From positions 1 to 57,957 of the forward strand of contig JAOUHD010000004.1 of NCBI GenBank assembly GCA_029865345.1: a DNA stretch of 57,957 nt. Reading direction: 5' to 3'. The position numbers were made by a program, and so were the translations under genes. The notes under the pieces were generated by a model. The model was not told the DNA's origin and searched no databases. It saw only the letters and a program-made list of their open reading frames with translations. Shown here piece after piece: positions 1 through 8,999 of this stretch (the stretch's first letter is position 1; each line of letters begins with the position of its first letter). Origin of the DNA: Nitrospira sp. Lineage in GTDB: Bacteria > Nitrospirota > Nitrospiria > Nitrospirales > Nitrospiraceae.

Positions 1-71
1 GAATCGGCTCGACCATTGCTGGCTCTCGCTTGGCGTTGAAGTTCCATGCGTTCACTCGTGGTCAGTGTCAT
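1..71 (-). CDS. N-terminal fragment of a possible IS630-type transposase (runs off left edge)
   Basis: An ATG at 71, seven bases after a clear GGAGG ribosome binding site, opens a frame that stays open to the window edge (23 codons). The peptide begins MTLTTSERMELQRQAR and continues with an Arg/Ala-rich stretch. This resembles the N-terminal helix of IS630-family transposases, which often start with a short TxxER..L...AR segment before the helix-turn-helix. Only the first two dozen residues are visible, so the family is a guess from pattern memory. A transposon here would bound the polysaccharide cluster on its downstream side. Confidence 0.4.
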   Translation of the reverse strand, partial: MTLTTSERMELQRQARASNGRAD

Positions 72-121
72 CACGTCCTCCATAGACGTCATGATACGAC
101 CATTTTAAACGTTACAGTCCA

Positions 122-1495
122 CTAGGTAGAATATTGCATACGGAGCACTCTTATTAACAGGCAAGCCTTCAGCTTCATCTTGAACATCAGTCTCGTCTCC
201 TTATGGACCACATCAATTAACATGGAAGCCACCGCTTGTGAAATGAGCGTGGCCCATGCTGCACCAACTCCCCCATACTGTGGGATCCATAGTACGTTGA
301 GTGCAATATTGACCCCCATTCCCCAAGATACTCGATGAAACGCGAGCAGCTGACGATTCTCCGCAAGAAACCATTTTCCACTTGCCACTCCAAGGAATAC
401 AAAAAGTGCAGCCCAGATATGAATGGACAGAATCGTGCCTGCCTGGAGATATTCCTGACCAAAAATAGCCACAACTATCGGGTCTGCGAGAAATGTCACT
501 GGAATTGCAACTGCCAACGCAATCACGACCAGCATATCGTAGAGCTGTTGAAATTTTTCTAGGTACAGAGCTTCGCTTGTTTTCTTGGCATCGAGCAACG
601 TCGGAAACACCGAGCTCACGATTGCCATTGGAATAAAATACCACGCTTCGCTAAGGCGAACAGCAGCAGAGTAAATACCAACGGCTTCATCATTGAGCAT
701 TTGGCCTAACATGACCTGATCAATGCGCATATAAACCATCACAGCAAGCCCCGAGAGGATAAGAGGCCAACTCTGTTGCAACAAGGTTTGAGCACGAGCA
801 ATCGTGAATCTCCATACACGCATTCCGCCTCCTGCCCATTCGTACATGATAAACAGCATGAGTGCGGTTAGGAGACTCTCGACGAGCGTGACCCACGCGA
901 ATGCTAGGAGAGAGGCACCCAGCAAAATTAGTCCGACCTTTATCAGCGATGCCACCACAAATGCGGTGTTCTCAGCCCATACCGAGTACTTGGACTGCAC
1001 CTGGGAGTCAAACCAGGATTTAAAACAGTCACATCCTTTCAAAAGCAACGTGAGACCGATGATCGTAACGACACTCATAGTGGAATGGTCGTCTGGTCGC
1101 AGGATGGCAAACAAAATCAGTAGAAAAGAAAACGCGATTATTCCTCCGATCACCTGAAGTACTAAGCCACTGCCTAACGTCGCAAAACTATTCTCTGGCT
1201 CATTGGCAAGATCCCGAACCATGATACCTGGAAGACCGAGCGTGGCAAGGACACCAAAAAGTGACACAACTGCAATAGCGAAACTAAAGAGCCCGAAGTC
1301 GACCGGTCCCAGATGTCTAGCTATCCAGACACTGACAACTAGACCAACACCCATGCGCAAGATCTTATCACTGAAGAGCCATGCGACATTATTCAAAACC
1401 TTGAGTACATCTGGTCTATGTTCGATCTTCGCGCGAAGAGATGCTGGCAAATAGCGGAGCCAGAACGAATTTCCGAGAGGGTTCTCCACCGTCAC
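122..1495 (-). CDS. Wzx-type polysaccharide flippase (MATE/MVF superfamily)
   Basis: A 457-residue, very hydrophobic protein with about twelve predicted membrane segments after a cytoplasmic N-terminus of about 40 residues. The segment around residues 40-75, with SDKILRMGVGLVVSVWIARH followed by LGPVDFGLFSFA, is typical of oligosaccharide flippases of the RfbX/Wzx type, which move undecaprenyl-linked sugar units across the inner membrane. The start is GTG at 1495, one base after the stop of a small upstream ORF and without a ribosome binding site of its own, so translation is probably coupled. It lies downstream of a NusG paralogue, as O-antigen or exopolysaccharide genes often do. The transported glycan cannot be told from sequence. 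Confidence 0.88.
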   Translation of the reverse strand: MTVENPLGNSFWLRYLPASLRAKIEHRPDVLKVLNNVAWLFSDKILRMGVGLVVSVWIARHLGPVDFGLFSFAIAVVSLFGVLATLGLPGIMVRDLANEPENSFATLGSGLVLQVIGGIIAFSFLLILFAILRPDDHSTMSVVTIIGLTLLLKGCDCFKSWFDSQVQSKYSVWAENTAFVVASLIKVGLILLGASLLAFAWVTLVESLLTALMLFIMYEWAGGGMRVWRFTIARAQTLLQQSWPLILSGLAVMVYMRIDQVMLGQMLNDEAVGIYSAAVRLSEAWYFIPMAIVSSVFPTLLDAKKTSEALYLEKFQQLYDMLVVIALAVAIPVTFLADPIVVAIFGQEYLQAGTILSIHIWAALFVFLGVASGKWFLAENRQLLAFHRVSWGMGVNIALNVLWIPQYGGVGAAWATLISQAVASMLIDVVHKETRLMFKMKLKACLLIRVLRMQYST

Positions 1496-1496
1496 C

Positions 1497-1589
1497 TTAC
1501 GCGATCAATTCAACAACCAAATGAGGGGACAGATTGGCCGTACGGCCATTCACGATTGCGCCTACTCCATCAGTCCTTTCTCGGATCAT
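1497..1589 (-). CDS. 30-residue small ORF between the NusG paralogue and the flippase
   Basis: An ATG at 1589 follows an AAGGAG ribosome binding site at a spacing of five bases and opens 30 codons (start MIRERTDGVGAIVNG, end VVELIA). The TAA stop is one base before the GTG start of the flippase, whose own start lacks a Shine-Dalgarno sequence. This arrangement suggests a translated leader or a small protein that loads ribosomes onto the flippase gene. I recognise no family. It is too short to judge by composition, and the support is only the strong ribosome binding site and the spacing. Confidence 0.4.
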   Translation of the reverse strand: MIRERTDGVGAIVNGRTANLSPHLVVELIA

Positions 1590-1634
1590 CGCTACTCCTT
1601 AACCCATTCGACAGACCATTGTGGCTTCCGCCTC

Positions 1635-2171
1635 TTATCCCGCCACCACATCATTGACATCGATCTCCACCACCGCTGCCTGCTGAATCAGCCGCACGCC
1701 GATGACCAACCGATGCCGTTTCTCTTTCCGCAGCAACATCCCCTGCACACCCTGCAACGGGCCTCGAACGACTTCCACCTTCATTCCTTCATGGAGATAG
1801 GGATGTGGATCATACGGGAGGACGCTGGTCATGAGACGGCGAAGTGCGTCGATTTCCTGCTCCGGGATCGGTTCAGGACGACTTCCGCTGCCGACGATTT
1901 CGACAACACCTGTCGTCTGTTGCACCGGTGTCTTCTCCTGCTGAGTAAACCGCACGAAACAATACCCAGAAAACAGCGGGACCTCGATTTCCTTCTTTCG
2001 ATCCTTCCATTGGCTCAGCCGTTTGACCGTCGGGAGCAACGGCTCGATTCCTTGCTTGTCCAACTGATCTCGTACCAGTTTTTCGTGACGTGACTTAGTA
2101 CGTAGGGCATACCAGTGAAGGCTGCTGGTTTGACTGGGTTCCTTGTCCCTGTAGACGTTGTCATCGAACAC
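1635..2171 (-). CDS. NusG-paralogue transcription antiterminator, UpxY/RfaH type
   Basis: A 178-residue protein. Residues 18-110 match the NusG N-terminal domain, with HWYALRTKSRHEK and the FSGYCFVRF signature. The C-terminal part has a KOW-like segment, VRGPLQGVQGML, near residue 130. Its length and its place just before polysaccharide genes fit the specialised NusG paralogues (UpxY, RfaH, LoaP), which bind paused RNA polymerase and let long polysaccharide operons be read through. The housekeeping nusG normally sits with secE and ribosomal protein genes, which are absent here. The start is GTG at 2171. The targets are probably wzx and genes beyond the left edge. Confidence 0.85.
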   Translation of the reverse strand: MFDDNVYRDKEPSQTSSLHWYALRTKSRHEKLVRDQLDKQGIEPLLPTVKRLSQWKDRKKEIEVPLFSGYCFVRFTQQEKTPVQQTTGVVEIVGSGSRPEPIPEQEIDALRRLMTSVLPYDPHPYLHEGMKVEVVRGPLQGVQGMLLRKEKRHRLVIGVRLIQQAAVVEIDVNDVVAG

Positions 2172-2222
2172 AGCTTCGCCCTCTCACTTACAGTGCTTAG
2201 AAAAATGGTCGCCCAGAGTCAC

Positions 2223-2809
2223 TTACATTACGGGAGTAAGCGCTATGATCTTGCTATCCAGAACCTGGCACTGTCCGAGTGTCGTACGGTGCCCCGCCGT
2301 TTGCTCGAAATCCGCCAATAACACCGCATCGAACTCCCATCCGCTCAATGCCTCCGGCGGCGAAACCGGATAGGACAAGAACGACTCCTGCTGGGTATCA
2401 TCGACAAATCCAACCAAGGTCATATGTATTTCTCGGAGCGACAGATAGGCCATCTCAGCAAGTTCACCGGTTCCATAGATGACGACGCGTTTCGTTCCGT
2501 TGTTGGCTGCGTGAGAGAGCGTTTCTCGTAGCCGCGTGCGTATATCACGGTAGTGAGACAGGGAATACTCCATAAAGAGGTAGGCCAGTCTGGATTTCTC
2601 GGCAACCCTTGCGGAGTCAGCAAATACCGAGCTCGGTGCGAGGGAATCGTGGTGATCTTGATATAACCCTTCCGCACCAACCGCTTGAGATAGAGATTGG
2701 TCAACCCCAGAGCGACTCCTAGCTTGGTCGAGAGAGACCGCTGTGTGACCGCACCATCACTCTCTACCTCAGACAGCAAGAGAAGATCTCGTTGCCCTTG
2801 GAAATTCAT
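2223..2809 (-). pseudogene. Winged-helix regulator with C-terminal Rossmann-like domain, frameshifted
   Basis: Two overlapping frames make one protein. The first starts at ATG 2809 (MNFQGQRDLLLLSEVE) and carries a MarR-like winged helix with QRSLSTKLGVALGLTNLYLK up to about LTPQG. The second continues with AEKSRLAYLFMEYSLSHYRD and then a nucleotide-binding-like fold with VVIYGTGELAEMAYL and LVGFVDD, ending at 2223. The switch falls near 2612-2616 in a run of Gs, where one missing base explains the break. Proteins of this layout occur in polysaccharide clusters and are probably regulators sensing a sugar or nucleotide ligand. Either the gene is really broken or one base is missing in the assembly. 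Confidence 0.65.
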
Positions 2810-2914
2810 AGAGTTAGCGCGCCATCCTCTAACGTTCCGGATATGAACATAGAAGCGCAGTTGAGTCAAGAGCGACACCGAGCGACAGCTCTTCCTCCCC
2901 ACTGATGGACCTGC

Positions 2915-3934
2915 TTAGATATGGAGTACCGTAAGCCCTGACGGGGCCTCTAAAACTTTGGAGATGACGGACGTGACAGTTGCAACCGTAAATCGATCAA
3001 GGCAATCCCAATAGGGACAGACCTCGCCGATACATTTATCGCACGTAGGAACATCGGGGCGCAGCAAGACTCCCGTCCCAAGCGGTTTCCACCGCACCGG
3101 CAAATTGTTTCGTCGAGGGTCGAACAAGGTGACCGTGGGAATACCTAGAGCTGCCGCCAGGTGAGCCGGTCCTGTCGCTCCTGAGACGACGACATGGGCA
3201 TTGGCGATCACCGCCATCAGTTCTCGCAGCGACAGGGTCCCCATAAGATCTACTACCCCTGAGGGAGATGTAGTAGGCAACGACAGACCTTTCCCAAACT
3301 CTCTTCGTTCCTGATCGCTGCCAGTCAGCACCACACCATATCCCCTGTCTGTCAATGTCGAGACCAGATCACGGTAATGCTCCAGCCGCCAGCGGCGTGC
3401 TGAAATTCCCCCTGGGTGGACCACGACGCGAGAACTTGGCAATCCCGCCCACCTGGATGCCCCAGCGGCCCGTTCGGTCTCGGTCAGGGTGAGCACCGGC
3501 TGGCTCACAGGCTGAGGAGGCAACCCCAACCCCTTGATCATATCGACGTTGTACTCTGATTCGTGTTTTGCAAACTCGCTGCGATGTTCATACATACGGC
3601 GATTGGCCAATAGGCTATACCACCGGTAGCCAGTGGCAACGCGAATCGGGACACCAGCCACCCATGCGGCCCACATCAGACGGCGAAACGGCTTCAAAAA
3701 AATTGCCGCCTCAACTCCCTGGGAAAAGGCGAGACGGAGTTCCTTCAACGGGTCTGTGAAACGAATCGTTCGCACATAATCCACATCGGGATGATGCTCA
3801 AACAAAGGCGCCACAGTGGGACTAGTGAGAAACCCAATTCTGACCCCAGGCACAAGCTGCCTGAGTTGTGTCGCCACGGGAAGAGAGAGTAAGACATCGC
3901 CGATGCCGTCCGGGCGAACGATCAAGACATTCAT
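2915..3934 (-). CDS. Glycosyltransferase family 9 (heptosyltransferase-like)
   Basis: A 339-residue GT9 protein. The N-terminus MNVLIVRPDGIGDVLLSLPV is the family's first strand and loop. Later come VVVHPGG, RRWRLEHY and GPAHLAAALGIPTVTLF, the sugar-nucleotide binding region, and near the C-terminus a cysteine group CDKCIGEVCPYWDC. The start chosen is ATG 3934, which overlaps the stop of the upstream GT9 gene in an ATGA arrangement; an ATG at 3940 is also possible. GT9 enzymes add heptose or similar sugars to the LPS core on the cytoplasmic side of the inner membrane. The acceptor and exact sugar are not known from sequence. Confidence 0.85.
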   Translation of the reverse strand: MNVLIVRPDGIGDVLLSLPVATQLRQLVPGVRIGFLTSPTVAPLFEHHPDVDYVRTIRFTDPLKELRLAFSQGVEAAIFLKPFRRLMWAAWVAGVPIRVATGYRWYSLLANRRMYEHRSEFAKHESEYNVDMIKGLGLPPQPVSQPVLTLTETERAAGASRWAGLPSSRVVVHPGGISARRWRLEHYRDLVSTLTDRGYGVVLTGSDQERREFGKGLSLPTTSPSGVVDLMGTLSLRELMAVIANAHVVVSGATGPAHLAAALGIPTVTLFDPRRNNLPVRWKPLGTGVLLRPDVPTCDKCIGEVCPYWDCLDRFTVATVTSVISKVLEAPSGLTVLHI

Positions 3935-5004
3935 CGACATGGTACCTGAGCCGTCAATAAGGGCCGTATCACATCGACCACTTGAGTCGGCTGAATGAGA
4001 TGAAGGCATTCCAATTCAGGATCGTGTCGGCAGATGCGACTGAAACAAGGGCTGCAGGGGACCCGACCGATCAATACCTGATGACCGTCTCCATACGGAC
4101 CAGTCCGACTCGCACTGGTTGGTCCGAACATTGCAATCACCGGAATCCCAAGCGCCGCAGCGATGTGCATTGGCCCGGAATCATTTGTGATCATGGCGGT
4201 CGCTTTAGACAGCAGTGCGGGCAAGCACTTCAATGGAATCTCACCGCACAGGTCGATGAACGGACTTTGTGCCAGAGCCTTCAGGCTATCCATCTGTGGT
4301 CGTTCATCAGCACTTCCAATCACAACAACCGGGCTGAGCTGTGCCTCATACAGCTGATCCAGAACGGCAGCAAACGATGTCAGCGGCCAGCGCTTTGTCG
4401 GCCACCGCGCTCCAACATTTACGGCAACCCACGGCTTGTCTACTGTGAGGCCTCGCCGTTGACAAATCTCTCGAACGGTCGCCATGTCCTCCTCTCGTAG
4501 CCTAAACCCAAATCGCGGTTTGTCCGGCAGAGATGCCCCCAACGCCGCGACAAGGGAAAGATATCGATCGACCGCATGGATATCGGGATCGGTAACCGGG
4601 ACACGGTCGGAGTAGAACCAGGGACTTCCTTCCCTTCCATTCGCAAAGCCAATACGCGCCGGCGCACCACTGAGCCATGCCAAGATGCCACTGCGAAACA
4701 GCCCTTGCAAATCGATGGCGAGGTCGAACTGCTGTGCGCGCAGTGCCCGGCCTTCCCCGATCCAACTTCCCACCGTCATATCAACCGGCCAGACACGGTC
4801 GACTCCCTCTGCCCGTTCGACAAGGTCAGCCCACTGGCGCTTCACAATCCACGTGAGATGTGATCTCGGCCATTGTGCCTTGATCGCCGAAACGACTGGC
4901 AATGCATGCACGATATCCCCGAGAGAACTGGGCTTGATCAACAGGATGCGGGCATTGTTCAACACCGATGAGAAGCGACTATCGAGAGGGTTGACAGATG
5001 ACAC
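3931..5004 (-). CDS. Glycosyltransferase family 9, WaaC-like heptosyltransferase
   Basis: A 357-residue GT9 enzyme. IKPSSLGDIVHALPVV near residue 24 is close to the signature of LPS heptosyltransferase I (WaaC), which adds the first heptose to Kdo. Further motifs are VNVGARWPTKRWP and ITNDSGPMHIAAALG, with a cysteine group CSPCFSRIC at the C-terminus. The start is GTG at 5004. It overlaps the next GT9 gene by four bases, so the two are translationally coupled. WaaC is the best guess because the window also encodes a WaaF-like enzyme, but the order of sugars added cannot be proved from sequence. Confidence 0.82.
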   Translation of the reverse strand: MSSVNPLDSRFSSVLNNARILLIKPSSLGDIVHALPVVSAIKAQWPRSHLTWIVKRQWADLVERAEGVDRVWPVDMTVGSWIGEGRALRAQQFDLAIDLQGLFRSGILAWLSGAPARIGFANGREGSPWFYSDRVPVTDPDIHAVDRYLSLVAALGASLPDKPRFGFRLREEDMATVREICQRRGLTVDKPWVAVNVGARWPTKRWPLTSFAAVLDQLYEAQLSPVVVIGSADERPQMDSLKALAQSPFIDLCGEIPLKCLPALLSKATAMITNDSGPMHIAAALGIPVIAMFGPTSASRTGPYGDGHQVLIGRVPCSPCFSRICRHDPELECLHLIQPTQVVDVIRPLLTAQVPCR

Positions 5005-5090
5005 CGGAGAACCTTCCAGCGAACACTGCGCGTCAATACCTAGAATGAAGCAAGACCACGCGTGATGATCCGTACATCATCCAAATCTGT

Positions 5091-6092
5091 TCATCCACGT
5101 CCCACAGAATGGGAGCGAAACTGAGGCGAATAGAGTGTGTCGAGCAATGCCTTACCGCTCTTTGCGTCCGCCGTTTCACGCCTCTCTTTGAATGATCGGC
5201 AGAGACGCTGCCAAGCCCGCAGGTACGGCATCGGCGTCAAGTGGCGCCGCACGTTGCTGTGCTGACGCACGATCCTCGAGATCCACTCGCAGTTGCCCGA
5301 AATAGTTGCCGCGTACCGATCTTGGAACAGTGGCTCCATACGAGACAGGAACATCGTGATATTCCCACCATCGCGAGAGATCAGATGCTTGGTCTCGAAC
5401 AACCCGTGTTTCTTGGCCAATCGGCGTAATGACACCACATTGAAGTTATAGAGATGGGCTTCATGGAATGTGCTGCTGGGAGCCTGACAGGTTGCCTCGA
5501 CATTGGGGACCTCCACAACAAGCGTGCCGTTCGGTTTCAGCCAGGATCGGAGCAGGGCTAGAATGAAACCCGGATCTTCCGTATGTTCGAGTACATGCCA
5601 GATCGTCACCACATCGAACGATTCGGGTGGAAACACCGCATCTTGCACGAACCCGACCTGAACCGTGAGCCCATATTCCTGTATGGAATAGTCGGCATAC
5701 CCTCTATTCGGTTCAATCCCGCTCACGCCATGCCCCAACGATTGAAGCAGATAGGCGAACTCTCCTCCGCCGGTACCAACATCGAGAACAGCTTTCCGAC
5801 TCGACAGCAACGGCTCGATCTTTTCGAATCGCGACAAGGCCACATGGCCCGCGCGTAAGACGTGTTTGGGCTTCGGGCTGTAGGTGTGTTTGTAGGAGAG
5901 GCGGTACTCCTCCTCATAAAACTGCCTGGCGTCATGAGGGCGTGGGTCCGACCACACAAGTCCGCACGCTTGACAAATGACCGTCCGCAATGGCTTCCCA
6001 CTTCGACTTTTGTTCGACAGAGTCGACACCTGGGTGCCACCACAAAGGTTACATGGAACGGAACACACGTTCACAGGTTGGTTCGCTGCCAT
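5091..6092 (-). CDS. SAM-dependent methyltransferase with N-terminal zinc-ribbon-like motif
   Basis: A 333-residue protein. Near the N-terminus CNLCGG and, about 25 residues later, CQACG form two CxxC pairs like a zinc ribbon. The methyltransferase core follows: VLDVGTGGGEFAYLL (SAM-binding motif I), GIEPNRGYADY, and VVTIWHVLEHTEDP. This zinc-ribbon plus class I methyltransferase layout is common among C- and O-methyltransferases of sugar clusters. I chose ATG 6092, preceded by GAGAG, over a TTG at 6110. Its place between heptosyltransferase genes suggests a sugar or glycan end as substrate, which is inference. Confidence 0.8.
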   Translation of the reverse strand: MAANQPVNVCSVPCNLCGGTQVSTLSNKSRSGKPLRTVICQACGLVWSDPRPHDARQFYEEEYRLSYKHTYSPKPKHVLRAGHVALSRFEKIEPLLSSRKAVLDVGTGGGEFAYLLQSLGHGVSGIEPNRGYADYSIQEYGLTVQVGFVQDAVFPPESFDVVTIWHVLEHTEDPGFILALLRSWLKPNGTLVVEVPNVEATCQAPSSTFHEAHLYNFNVVSLRRLAKKHGLFETKHLISRDGGNITMFLSRMEPLFQDRYAATISGNCEWISRIVRQHSNVRRHLTPMPYLRAWQRLCRSFKERRETADAKSGKALLDTLYSPQFRSHSVGRG

Positions 6093-6209
6093 CGTTCTCT
6101 CTCGCTGCACAACACAGCCGACTCCCTTGCCCGTCGTCTGCTACCGATACAACTTACGCTGGCTCTCCACTCAACACAAGACCGGGCCGAACGCCGCCAC
6201 TCCACTCCA

Positions 6210-7910
6210 TCACGTATGTGCGACCTGCCGCCCGCGGATCTGTACGGACGCCCTGCTTGCATCAGAGAGCAGCCAGTCCGCAGCGTCCGCCAGCGAGGAT
6301 GCAACCCAAGCTGGAGCTGGCCCTGAGGCTTTGAGTCTTTCTGCGTCCTGCGGAGACACGACACCCGTCGTCACTAAGATACTGCGCACCCCGACCCGCT
6401 TTGCCAATTCGATGTCCCGACTGTGATCGCCGATCAGATAGGAGTGATCGAGAGTCACCCCGCACTCTCGCACCGCTTGGTCAATCATCCCACGGTTCGG
6501 TTTTCGACATTCGCAACCGTCGTCAGGATGGTGAGGACAGAAATAGATCGCGTCGAGTGTCACACCCGCGCCATCGAGAAGACGCTTCAGTTTCATGTGC
6601 ACGGCATCGAGGTCCTTGCGCGACAAGAGTCCTCGCGCAATTCCCGATTGATTGGTGACGACGATCAATCGGGCACCAGCCCGCTTCAGACGCGCGAGCG
6701 CCTCGGACACCCCAGAAAACAACTCAAACTGATCCGGAGACTTGATATAGCCGGGATCAGGATTGAGCGTTCCGTCTCGATCGAGAAAGATGGTGTAGCC
6801 GGACAGAATGTTCGTCTGGTCTGTGTTGTCTGGACGAGATAGACCAGATACACGAGACAAACCGCTCAGCTGTTGCACTGCCGCTTCATATACCCGGTCA
6901 ACGGGGATGCGCGTCATGCACCGGTGATCAATCGGGCATTCCCTAAGGAAGCAAGGCGCACAGTCTACGGCTTCCCGCACAATCGATCGCTCTTGCCCAT
7001 AGGGTGCAGTGGTATGTGAATCCGTAGGACCAAACACCGCCACGACCGGTACACCGCACGCAGCAGCGATATGCATCGGCCCTGTATCGTTGGTGATGAG
7101 CAGGCGACATCGCTTGACCACCGCCATCAACTCACGAATGGTCGTGGCACCCGACAGCACCACTGATCGCCCATTGATTCGAGCGGCGATGTCCCTTCCC
7201 AAGGACTCCTCTCCCTGTGCCCCCAGAATGACCACTACCACCTGTGCATTCTCGTCCTGCCCTATACGTTCCGCAAGTCGCTGCGCGACTTCAGCGAATC
7301 GCTCAGGTAACCAACGCTTTGCACTTCCGTAGGTCGACCCTGGATTGATACCAATCACGATATCTGACAAGCCGACCTCGGCCCCAGCGAGCCTGACATC
7401 CACCTGACGACTCTCGTCTACTGTCACACATAGCGTCGGCGACGATGCCCCGCCAGACAGCCCCAAAGGCTTCAACAGGTTCCAATAGTACTCAACTTGA
7501 TGGACCCCACGACTACGACTCGGCACCGCAACAGGCGTGGTCAGAAAAAAGACTCGTCCATCCGTGGCATAGCCATATCGCTGCGGAATACCCGCAAGCC
7601 ACGCGAGAAATGCCGCTTCGAAGGCGTTCTGAAAAAGCACTGCCAGATCGAAGTCATGCCGCCGCAACGTACCCGCCAGCGACCATTTCCCAGAAAGCCC
7701 CGCATGAGGCCCCTTGTCATCGTACACCACAACTCGACTCAGCTCTGGAGCCGCACTGAACAGTTCGGCGACGGCCCGCTTGGCAAGCATCGTGATCTCC
7801 GCTTCCGGGAACAGTGACCGCAGCCCGCGAATAGCCGGCTCGCACATCACGGCATCGCCGATCCAATTCGGTGCCCGCACCAAGATGTTCCGAGGCAGAT
7901 CTCTACGCAC
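6210..7910 (-). CDS. waaF-gmhB: Fusion: LPS heptosyltransferase II (WaaF) + heptose bisphosphate phosphatase (GmhB)
   Basis: A 566-residue two-domain protein. Residues 1 to about 350 are a GT9 enzyme with the WaaF start ILVRAPNWIGDAVMCEPAI, NPGSTYGSAKRW, ITNDTGPMHIAAACGVP and the cysteine group CAPCFLREC. After a short linker, residues about 372-545 are a HAD phosphatase of the GmhB type: FLDRDGTLNPDPGYI (nucleophile Asp), VVTNQSGIARG, a zinc site CPHHPDDGCECRKPN, and LIGDHSRDIELAK. GmhB removes the 7-phosphate from heptose-1,7-bisphosphate on the way to ADP-heptose, which WaaF then uses. The joint shows no stop or frameshift, so the fusion looks real. The start is GTG at 7910. Confidence 0.9.
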   Translation of the reverse strand: MRRDLPRNILVRAPNWIGDAVMCEPAIRGLRSLFPEAEITMLAKRAVAELFSAAPELSRVVVYDDKGPHAGLSGKWSLAGTLRRHDFDLAVLFQNAFEAAFLAWLAGIPQRYGYATDGRVFFLTTPVAVPSRSRGVHQVEYYWNLLKPLGLSGGASSPTLCVTVDESRQVDVRLAGAEVGLSDIVIGINPGSTYGSAKRWLPERFAEVAQRLAERIGQDENAQVVVVILGAQGEESLGRDIAARINGRSVVLSGATTIRELMAVVKRCRLLITNDTGPMHIAAACGVPVVAVFGPTDSHTTAPYGQERSIVREAVDCAPCFLRECPIDHRCMTRIPVDRVYEAAVQQLSGLSRVSGLSRPDNTDQTNILSGYTIFLDRDGTLNPDPGYIKSPDQFELFSGVSEALARLKRAGARLIVVTNQSGIARGLLSRKDLDAVHMKLKRLLDGAGVTLDAIYFCPHHPDDGCECRKPNRGMIDQAVRECGVTLDHSYLIGDHSRDIELAKRVGVRSILVTTGVVSPQDAERLKASGPAPAWVASSLADAADWLLSDASRASVQIRGRQVAHT

Positions 7911-7930
7911 GAACTCCTACCTGTTCGGTC

Positions 7931-8998
7931 TCATCGGTTAATAGCCCATCGATCGATCAATCCATACAGCCGCGCTTCTCCGCGCACGACTTCCGTCCCC
8001 AGTCGAAGCATCCACCAGGGATCATTGGGCCGGAGGAAGGGGGACAGTTTTCCGCCGTCCTTCTCGGTCGTTAGGACAATCTCGCTCCCATTGGCCTGCA
8101 CAGTGGCGCGGATCTGTCTGATCTCTTCGTCACAGTAGCGATGATGATCTTCAAACACTGTCTCTCCAAGAATCTCAACCCCGATGGATTCAACCGAGCG
8201 GCGGAACGATGGGCTATTGCCGATCCCGCTTACCAGCCAGGCCCGTTTACCTTGCCCCCACTCAAGAGCTTGCGGCCCCGCTGAGCCGATTGCGCGAAAG
8301 GACTCCGGCCGAAATACGACCTCTATGATGTCCTCTGACGGCCACGCGATCTTACGCAATCGCTGCTGAACCGCTTCTACATCTTGCCTCGAATCGGCCC
8401 GGGTAATCACCACCGCACTCGCTCGTTCCAGCGCCTCTAAGGGTTCCCGCAGTCTTCCCGATGGAAGCAGCGCATCAAGTCCTGCCGCATCAGTGGCATC
8501 CAGCAACACTAGATCGACATCGCGATGAAGGGCTCGATGCTGAAAGCCATCATCGAGCATGATGTAGTCGACGGGATACTGTTCCAATACCCACCGACCA
8601 AGCGCGACCCGATCAGCCCCCACAGCCACAACGGCGCGCGGACAACGCTGCGCCATGAGAAACGGTTCGTCCCCGGCCTCCGAGGGGCCAGCCAAGATTC
8701 GAGATCCATCGGACACCAATAGATAGGGCACCGTGCTCGTCCGTTTATACCCTCGGCTCAAGATCGCCACCCGTTTCCCCTTGGCCACTAGCCATTCCGT
8801 CAGGAGAATGACGATCGGAGTTTTTCCCGTCCCCCCGACTGTCAGATTCCCGACACTCACAACCCGACAGGGTAGCCGTGTGGTCGTGAGCCAACCCTGG
8901 CGGTAGCACCACAGCCGACACCGAATGATGAGGCCGTACAACCCAGCAACCCAGTACAGCCTTTTGCGAACCGGTTGTCCAGGAAGCAAGAACGCCAT
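7931..8998 (-). CDS. lpxK: Tetraacyldisaccharide 4'-kinase
   Basis: A 355-residue inner membrane kinase of the Raetz pathway that phosphorylates the 4' position of the lipid A disaccharide to give lipid IVA. A hydrophobic N-terminal segment precedes the P-loop VVSVGNLTVGGTGKTP at about residues 46-61, then ILSRGYKR and DDGFQHRALHRDVDLVLLDA, all characteristic of LpxK. Length is normal. The ATG at 8998 follows the waaA stop by one base, so the two are tightly coupled. Confidence 0.95.
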   Translation of the reverse strand: MAFLLPGQPVRKRLYWVAGLYGLIIRCRLWCYRQGWLTTTRLPCRVVSVGNLTVGGTGKTPIVILLTEWLVAKGKRVAILSRGYKRTSTVPYLLVSDGSRILAGPSEAGDEPFLMAQRCPRAVVAVGADRVALGRWVLEQYPVDYIMLDDGFQHRALHRDVDLVLLDATDAAGLDALLPSGRLREPLEALERASAVVITRADSRQDVEAVQQRLRKIAWPSEDIIEVVFRPESFRAIGSAGPQALEWGQGKRAWLVSGIGNSPSFRRSVESIGVEILGETVFEDHHRYCDEEIRQIRATVQANGSEIVLTTEKDGGKLSPFLRPNDPWWMLRLGTEVVRGEARLYGLIDRWAINR

Positions 8999-8999
8999 G

